A stretch of DNA of 64,000 nucleotides, from NCBI GenBank assembly GCA_028274465.1, contig CM051455.1, positions 101,306,942 to 101,370,941 on the forward strand, read 5' to 3'. The position numbers were made by a program, and so were the translations under genes. Origin of the DNA: Plantago ovata (taxonomy: Eukaryota > Streptophyta > Magnoliopsida > Lamiales > Plantaginaceae). Under the pieces are notes generated by a model, which saw nothing but the letters and a program-made list of their open reading frames with translations, searched no databases and was not told the origin of the DNA. This document shows positions 57,324-64,000 of the stretch, piece after piece; position 1 is the stretch's first letter, and every line of letters starts with the position of its first letter.

Positions 57324-60300
57324 TTATTTTAGCTTCTTGCTGATGGAAGTTCTTCTTACCAAGATCTCAATATTCAACCATTTTACAACAATTTTCCTTG
57401 GGTAGGGAGGAGGATCCCTTTGTTTTCTTGCAACTTTCAATTCAATCCAAGTGTACATTTGATTCAGTACAGCAGTTGGAAAGAAATCATTGGCCAAAAG
57501 ATCTTCCAGCTTTATGATCCAACAACCATGGAGGTTTCTGATCACATTCTGAGTGGTTTCTTCATTGTTGGTCTTAGTATAATCAATGCCAGTGCCAATT
57601 GCAATGTTGGATAGCCTTCTTTCTTCCTGTCTTTGCTTTCTTCTTCTTGACTTAGCATTTTCATGATCTCTTGCTGAAGATCTGGAGTCAGAAGAGAAGT
57701 GTTTGGATTGGCCAGATGGAGTTAAGGCAGAAAGAGGCTTAGCTCTTATAGCTTGAGCTATTGTTTGGTCATCATCATCATCATCATCTTCATTCATGTC
57801 TTGATGACTTTCAGTGTGACAGAATTCTTGAGTTTCAGCAGAAGTTCTTCTCCTTTTTGGATTTGCTGAACTTCTCTCAGAATCTGTTTCAGCTCTTTTC
57901 TTAGAACTTTGCTCTGTTTCAGCAAGAGGTTCTCTGGGAGGTGGTCCAGGCATCTTTAATGGCGCTTCAGCTTGGGAGGGATTAGTTGATCTGTCTCTTG
58001 AAGACTTTCTTTTTCTAGAATCTTCCCCCTTAGACATGGATTGCATCATAGGTCTGATGTGTAGAGAGAAAAACTCATTGCAATTTTCAGTAAATGTATT
58101 GAGGCTGTTGTATTTCAGAATCATGTCTTGCTGATTTGTAGTTAGCTTAGACAATTCTTCCTTAATAAAAGCCAGATTCTCCTCATGTCTGCGCTCATTG
58201 TTGACTTTTTCTTCAAGCATGGCCTGAGCCTTTGTTAATGCGCTTTTAGCAAGCTTGAGTGCTTGACTGACATCTTCTTCATAGCTTTTGTGATGTAGAC
58301 TGATGTCTTTCTGAGCTATGGTAAGTGTAGTAGTGCGTCTCAGCACATAGTCAGTATTTTGCCAATGTCAAGTGGACTCTCAGCAAGCAAGGTATCATCC
58401 TCTTCTTGGCATGCTTTGTGAACAACCATTAGTGCCTTTATTCTAGGAGTAAACTCCTCAACGTTTGGGAACGACACTAGAGAGGGAGTAAGTGAGTGAT
58501 CATCATTTCTCAGCAAGCGACTTCTCTCAGCATCTCCTTCATCATTGATGAAAGATGGTGGAGGAATTTCTACCACTGTGGGTTCAACTTTCTTTGTCTT
58601 TTCTTCTTCATTTGCTGAGAAGTTAGATAGATCTTCTTCTTCATCAGATTCATCAAGGTCAGCAACCTTGATTCCCAAATCTTTAGCTTCAGTCACTTCT
58701 GGTTGAGTGGTTGCTGAGAGCAACTATTTGGACTCAACAACTAGAGTTTCACCAGTAGTAAGTGAAAGGGAGGAGACTTCCGTGTTGTTCACTCCTGAAG
58801 ATTGAGCAATATCTAGATTCATTGTGTGTCTGTTATGAATCTGTAGACTATCCTGTAAAGCTCTTTGATAATCTTCATCCATTTCTTCTTCTTCTCCAAG
58901 GTTTGGATCAGTGACCTTAGCTTCGAGTAATGCTAACTCGGCATCAGAAAGCTTAGCTTCGCCTTTATGCATTTCAGCATGCTTTCTGGCGTACTCTTCT
59001 TCAGTTTCAGCAACTTGTTCAGCTGCTGGAGTACTTGTCTCAGCAGGAGTAGGAGTGGATTCTTGTTGCTGACTGGGAGTTTGTTCAGCTTGCTGATTCT
59101 CAGTGTTTTGATTTTCATTTTCAGCAACTGTTATTTTTACTCCGTCAGCATCAGGACTAGGACCTTGATTATCATCATCATCGTCCTTGTTGTCCTTTGA
59201 ATCTTTGGCTTCATCATCACTGGTATCTTTAAGGATATTTTCATCCTCTTCTTCTTCATCATCATCCGTCAATATGACCAACTCAAGATGTTTGTACTTT
59301 GCAGCACTTGTAACTTCCTCTTCCTCATTGATTTTGTGGGGATCAGCCACCACGGGTACAAAGGAACCCTTGAGCATCACAACTTGTTCATCTGGAGAGA
59401 CACTCTTAAACTTAGCTTTCATATTCTCTCTGATTGTAGCAATCAGATTTGAACTCATTTGCTGAGAGTATGAGAGTTCTTCTGGAAGTATAGAATGTAC
59501 AAACGTCTCGAGTTTGACTAAAGAGTTTCTCTTCTTCTCATTGGACAGATGGATGTGAAGATCTGAAAAATCCATCCTTCTATATCTTTGCCAGTTGCTG
59601 ACAGACTTGGCAACTCTCGTCAAAGTGTTCTTTTTGAAGTTTGAGTATAGTTCTTCAGAACTAACTTCAAGAGCTTCCGTGATGTGAACCACTTCATCAT
59701 TATCCTTTTGAGCCTGAATAAGAGTAAAGTTATTTTCAGGAAGGTTTTGAAAATAATTTTAGAGTCTAAAACTGTAACATGAATTACCTGCTGACTTTCA
59801 ACAAACTCATGTTGCGCACTAAGTTGTGCGGGTACTATTTCCATTTCTTCAGGAGCTGTGGCAGCATCCTTGAATTGTTCATCCTGAAATAACTTAATAT
59901 TAGATACAAGTACTAAGTTTTCAAACTTAGTAGATTTACCAAAATTTTCATCTACCTTCTGAACAGGAGTTGTGGATTCTTGTGCAGAAGTTTCAGCAAT
60001 CTTCTGACTTGTATCTTGAGAAGTCTGTAAAGAAATAATTATATTAGCTAATGATAAAGTTTCAGATAGTGAAGTTTTTCTTATATCTGAGTTAACTACC
60101 TGCTGAAGAAGGGCAGGTGGTGACTCAGTCCTTTCAGCATTGATAACATCTTCATTATCTGGGACTTGTTCTTCAGCATACTTCTTCTCTTGCTCTAACT
60201 GAGAAGGCTGTGCAGATTCAGCAATCTTCCTTGTCTCTGAATTGACAAGTTGAGCAGAGACATCTAGACCTTTAAGTTCACTACTTGTCATGAACAGATC

Positions 60301-60738
60301 TACTGTATTATTGGAGTTGTCATCAATCTCCAAGTCCATTTGCTGGCTTAGGTCAGTCAGCACCAGTTGGACTTTGTCAATAGAAGTTATTGGTGAACTT
60401 GGTCTAATATTCTCAGCATCATGAGATACGTCGTCGAATACTGTCTCTTGTTGTGTTTCAGCAACCTCTAGGACTTGAACCATTGCAGTCTCAGCAACTG
60501 GTTGTTCAGCAATTGCAGCTTCAACAATTTCTCGGACTGGACTAGTTGCTACTTCAGCAACTGTATCTTCTGCAACACTTTCAGCAAGTGCAGCTTTTCT
60601 CAAATCTGCAGCAATGTCACTTGCTGGTTCCAGAGTATTGTCATCAAGATTATCTACTATGTAGATATCTTCTAAACGATCTAAGTTAGGATTTTCATTT
60701 CCACCGCCTTGTGGTCTTGCTTCAGCAGATGAATCCAA
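57324..60738 (-). CDS. 3' extra ORF (env-like position) of the SIRE-like element, with introns and breaks
   Basis: Minus-strand frames 59620-60738, 58724-59692, 58340-58723 and 57324-58346 tile a roughly 1100-codon protein. It is highly acidic, rich in Q, E, T and V, with a VAEVATSPVREIVEAA repeat-like start, D/E runs, a coiled coil and a C-terminal block containing VIRNLHGCWIIKLEDLL. Three introns of 75, 72 and 74 bp (60025-60099, 59884-59955, 59714-59787) have GTA...AG ends; removal of the third joins the first frame to the second. A stop at about 58724 and a shift near 58340 break it. No clear transmembrane helix. It occupies the env-like position between pol and the 3' LTR known from SIRE elements; function unknown. 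Confidence 0.6.
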
Positions 60739-60890
60739 GTTAATTGGATTGCTGAAGGCTTATGCAAACACTTCAGCAACATCTACTACAGTGGCTTGCG
60801 TTTCAGCAACCACAAACATCATCATCCTGAATGACATGGACAATTGGAACGGACTTGCGTGCCGTTGTTTTCCTTCTTGGGAAGGTCTTT
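60739..60890 (-). other. Continuation of the SIRE-like interior, cut by a TRIM
   Basis: The sequence still reads with QKTFP- and AETQA-like stretches on the minus strand (CAGCAAC-rich on the plus strand), in the style of the 3' ORF. It stops at the TRIM start at 60891. Confidence 0.45.
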
Positions 60891-61413
60891 TGTAATGCCC
60901 CGCATCCCACATCGCTTAAGAGTGATTGGAATAAAGGGTATATATGTTTGAACACCACTCTCACATGGTATGAGGCCTTTTGGGTGATTCCAAAAGTAAA
61001 TCCGTGCGGGCTCAGGCCCAAAGCGGACAATATCATACTGTTGAGACGTGTGTGGGTCCGTCCAGGAGTAACCACGCTGGCCGGATTGGCGGGTCGTTAC
61101 AAATGGTATCAGAGCCTAGATCAACCCAAAGCCCGTACCGGGTGGACGGTTGGTAAAGGTTATTGTCAGTTTGTCACCCCCACCACTTAAGGCGCTCGAC
61201 GAGGACGTCGAGGCTTTAAGGGGGGTAGTTTGTAATTCCCCGCATCCCACGTCGCTTAAGAGTGATTGGAATAAAGGGTATATATGTTAGACCACCACTC
61301 TCACATGGTATGAGGACTTTTGGGTGATTCCAAAAGCAAATCCATGCGGGCACAAGCCCAAAGCGGACAATATCATACTGTTGAGACGTGTGTGGATCCG
61401 TCCAGGAGTAACC
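60891..61413 (+). mobile_element. TRIM (terminal-repeat retrotransposon in miniature)
   Basis: LTR 60891-61101 (TGTAATGCCC...TCGTTACA, 211 bp), then two bases and a tRNA-Met primer site (TGGTATCAGAGC, 61104-61115), about 115 bp of interior, a purine tract (AAGGGGGGTAG, 61218-61228) and a second LTR from 61231. The second LTR is cut at 61413 by the copia-2 insertion, after TCCAGGAGTAACC. LTR copies are about 95% alike. No coding capacity. It inserted in the SIRE-like element. Confidence 0.92.
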
Positions 61414-62731
61414 TGATAGTGTATATGTCCTAGAGACAGTCTTTATTAAGGGCATGCAACCCTTATAAAGGGCATATAGTGTGCGGGCACGTTAGGGGAC
61501 GGGACTTGGTCCCGTCGCGTATTTTAATATATATATTTATTTTTCCCGGGTTGGACCCAAAATCGAATTTTTGAAAATTTTGAGGATTGAATTTTATATT
61601 TGGAATATAAATATGATTTAATTGTAATTATTTGTAACTAGAGGAGTTAAATTTAATTAGTATAAAGTTAAGGGGCTTATTTGTGATTTATCAAGTTGTT
61701 GTTTATTACAAATAAGTCCTTCTACTTTTGAATTTTAGATTTAACACCTCCAAGGTTTTGAAAATTACAATTGAGTCCTTCGGATTTTCGAAAATTACTA
61801 CCTGGTCAATAGAATTTTCGAGTTTTCAATCTAGTCCAAATTTTTAATTTTTTTCATAGAGATTATAAGTATGGGATTATAATTTTCATAATGAAGTTAT
61901 GAAGTCATTTGGCATCCACATAGGCTACTACTTGTTTGTTTGCTCGATATGCTATTGTTTGACAATGCATGTTTAAATACCATGTATTTTACTTTCCGTT
62001 CGACCGCTATGCATGCGAGGGTAGGCGGCGCCCTCTGATTTATCGGACCGCATATTTTATGTATGGGTAGGCGGCGCCCATTATGTGCTTGACCGCGTTT
62101 AGAACTAGAATGGATAGGCGGCATCCATTACGTGTAGACCGCTCATGCATGATGGGTAGGCGGCGTCCTTATTTGTTTGTAGATGACTGATAACAACCCT
62201 CAAGCTACAAGCCCCAACCAATATAAGTGCAGAAATATGTATATGTATGTATTTCTGAGATGCTTTCCATGGGGTGCTTTAATTCTGAACTTTCATTGCG
62301 TTTCCCTGTATTGGCGACCTCGTCTTGCAGACTCGCAGTGATCGTCAGATTAGAGTAAGCCTATGGTTATAACTTACTGCATATTGTATCTAGCGACCTC
62401 GATAGGTACAATATGTAGAGCATCGGATGAAATTAGATTTAACACCCAAGAGTTGCGTGACGCAATTGGATAGTCCTACCGGTCATATTATGCAATGCGA
62501 CCAGCCCCCGTTGGAGTATAACATAGTATGGATTTGGATCTTGGCCACTACGGTAACTTGTTGGACATTACCCGTATGTTTGTTTTGGGGGCAAGCATAT
62601 GTGAAAATAGTGGGAGCTAAACAGCTAAAGGACCTTGTTGTTTAGTTATGTTGACTGTGTATTTAGAAATAGTATTTCAATAGTTGATTTATTATTTTCG
62701 TTCTATACTATTTCTCCTAAGAAAAACCGAA

Positions 62732-63174
62732 ATGTCGAGTATCTCGCTCCGTGCTGTCTTAGAGAAGCAAATTTTGACCAGACCAAACTTCCTAGATTGG
62801 ATCAGGAATATACGTTGGTGCTGAGGTACGAAAGGATTGAGTATGTCTTGGACGAGGCTGATCCCGTGTGTCCCGAGAATCAGACTGCCGATCAAGTTGC
62901 TGCTTGGAATCAAGCCAACAAGGCAAAGGCTGATAAGCATCAAGAGGATGCTAGATCCGCGCAGTGTATTATGCTGGCGGCAATGAGCAATGAGCTGCAG
63001 AGACAACATGAAAGCATGTTGCCGTATGAGATGCTGAGGCATCTTGAGTCGCTCTTTAAGACGACAGCCATGAGTGTTGAATTTGACTTGATCAAAGAGA
63101 TACACAGATGCAAGCTCAATGAAGGAGGGAACATGTTTGAACATGTTCTCAAGATGAGAATAAGATCATGGTGA
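62732..63174 (+). pseudogene. Gag N-terminal part of copia-2
   Basis: The start ATG near 62731 opens MSSISLRAVLEKQ...LTRPNF, a copia gag opening. The 62635-63174 frame carries most of gag (YERIEYVLDEADP, then LQRQHESMLPYEMLRHLESLF), but a shift near 62815 separates it from that start. A further shift at about 63165 leads to the next frame. Gag is thus broken at least twice. Confidence 0.8.
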
Positions 63175-63177
63175 TCT

Positions 63178-63687
63178 TTGTCCTTCAATCATTGCCGAGT
63201 TCGTATTCGCAGTTCATCATTAACCACTATGAATGCGAAGGACATTACACTGCCCGAACTCCATAATCTGCTGAAGACATATGATCAAACTCTTCCTGAG
63301 AATGATAAATCGATCATGTATGTTGGGCAACCGTCTAACCCAAACCCGAGAAACAAAGGTGCTAAGGGTAAGGGAAAGTCGGGAGCCAAGGCTAACACTT
63401 CGAGTGATAAGCCTAAGCGTCTGAACCAGAAAAGGAAGTTCAAGAGAAGTGGAACGGTACGCACAGATGAATGTCTTTTCTGTAAACAGAAAGGGCATTG
63501 GAAGAAAGATTGTCCTAAGCTAAGGGCAGATCAAGCTAAGAAGCTGCCGGCTTCTAGCTCAGGTATGTTTGTTATTGAAATGAACATGACTACTTTTGAC
63601 TCCAATGGTTGGGTATTAGATACAGCCTGTGGCTCGCAAATTTGTAATAATGTGCAGGGGCTCATTAAACACAGGCTAGTCAAGTAA
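63178..63687 (+). pseudogene. Gag zinc knuckle and protease of copia-2
   Basis: A 169-aa frame with a basic linker, a CCHC knuckle CLFCKQKGHWKKDC at about residues 100-113, and a copia protease site WVLDTACGSQICNN. It stops with TAA at 63685-63687. The next frame continues towards the integrase with NVYFVPSIARNIIF near 63800. Compared with copia-1, the protease site keeps more of its normal residues. Confidence 0.82.
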
Positions 63688-64000
63688 GGTGAAATCGACT
63701 TGCATGTTGGGAACGGCAATCCAGTTGAAGCCAAACGCGTTGGACGCTGCAAGATAGATTTACCATCAGGACAATGTTTAGAACTTGATAACGTTTATTT
63801 TGTTCCATCCATTGCCAGAAATATTATTTTCATTCCATTGTTGGACAATTTGGGTTTTTCCTTTCGATTTGCTAATAATACTTGTTATTTTTCATTAAAT
63901 GACCAGTATTATGGAAAAGCTCGCTTAGTGAATGGTTTATATATTTTGCAAAGTAGTCTACCTTTATTTCAAATACATAACAAACAACCGTCTTCAAGTA
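63688..64000 (+). pseudogene. GAG-pre-integrase stretch of copia-2, cut by the window edge
   Basis: Translation in the continuing frame gives the pre-integrase pattern (LDNVYFVPS, then LDNLGF), homologous to 16150-16460 in copia-1. Incomplete at the window end. Confidence 0.7.

Larger units (their letters stand above)
61414..64000 (+). mobile_element. Second copia element (copia-2), 5' part, runs off the window
   Basis: Begins TGATAGTGTATATGTCC..., the same LTR start as copia-1, but after about 45 bp it jumps into leader sequence: the rest of the LTR and the primer site are deleted. The leader (61500-62730) and gag region align with copia-1 with moderate divergence, including the GGGTAGGCGGCGCCC array (62019-62165). 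Insertion is into the TRIM. Confidence 0.88.

Noticed and set aside
60739..61200. ORFs 60803-61075 (minus) and 60831-61190 (plus)
   Set aside because: They cross the TRIM LTR and primer site; not genes.

Overview
This is a nuclear genomic window from a flowering plant, almost certainly a eudicot. The evidence is spliced MAPKKK genes of the plant YODA type, plant Ty1/copia and Ty3/gypsy lineages with tRNA-Met and tRNA-Asp primer sites, Stowaway MITEs, a CACTA element and MULE-like elements. The species cannot be told from the sequence. Nothing prokaryotic is present.

Layout. 1-9.6 kb: a decayed minus-strand TAT-type gypsy element, with gag, protease, RT, RNase H and integrase pieces and a plus-strand antisense ORF. 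Its RNase H is split by a solo LTR (5166-6420). 9.6-12.1 kb: a Stowaway MITE, a MULE-like element and a gag/protease remnant. 12.1-27.3 kb: a plus-strand copia element whose 3' LTR is split by a 6.1 kb minus-strand gypsy element that codes only gag and protease. The copia element itself sits in the gag/protease remnant. 27.3-31 kb: flanking remnants, another solo LTR and an RNase H scrap. 31-34.7 kb: a CACTA element (CACTACAAG termini) inside the terminal repeat of a MULE-like element.

35-46.5 kb is the genic island: one small plus-strand membrane-protein gene, then two tandem minus-strand MAPKKK genes. The right one (40603-45258, 10 coding exons, 843 aa) is an intact YODA-like MAPKKK. The left one (36601-39477, 10 coding exons, 616 aa) has the same exon plan, but the DFG aspartate, the catalytic-loop asparagine, the first glycine of the P-loop and a conserved activation-loop serine are all changed, so it looks like a pseudokinase retained as a gene. 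Both models close in frame with GT-AG introns.

46.7-64 kb is again transposable elements: a Pack-MULE carrying a host gene fragment (RHIP1-like), an LTR-like zone with about 36-bp tandem repeats, a solo SIRE-like LTR, a tRNA-derived SINE, another palindrome-rich MULE-like element, the 3' LTR and a long intron-containing 3' ORF of a SIRE-like copia element, a TRIM, and the 5' part of a second copia element that runs off the window.

A recurring theme is arrays of short GC-rich palindromes inside otherwise AT-rich elements: AGCTCC...GGAGCT modules in four MULE-like elements, GGGGCG...CGCCCC hairpins upstream of the TATA box in the gypsy LTRs, and GCAGGCG...CGCCTGC hairpins in a copia leader. 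A second motif, GGGTAGGCGGCGCCC followed by GACCGC, is shared by the copia leaders and the CACTA element.
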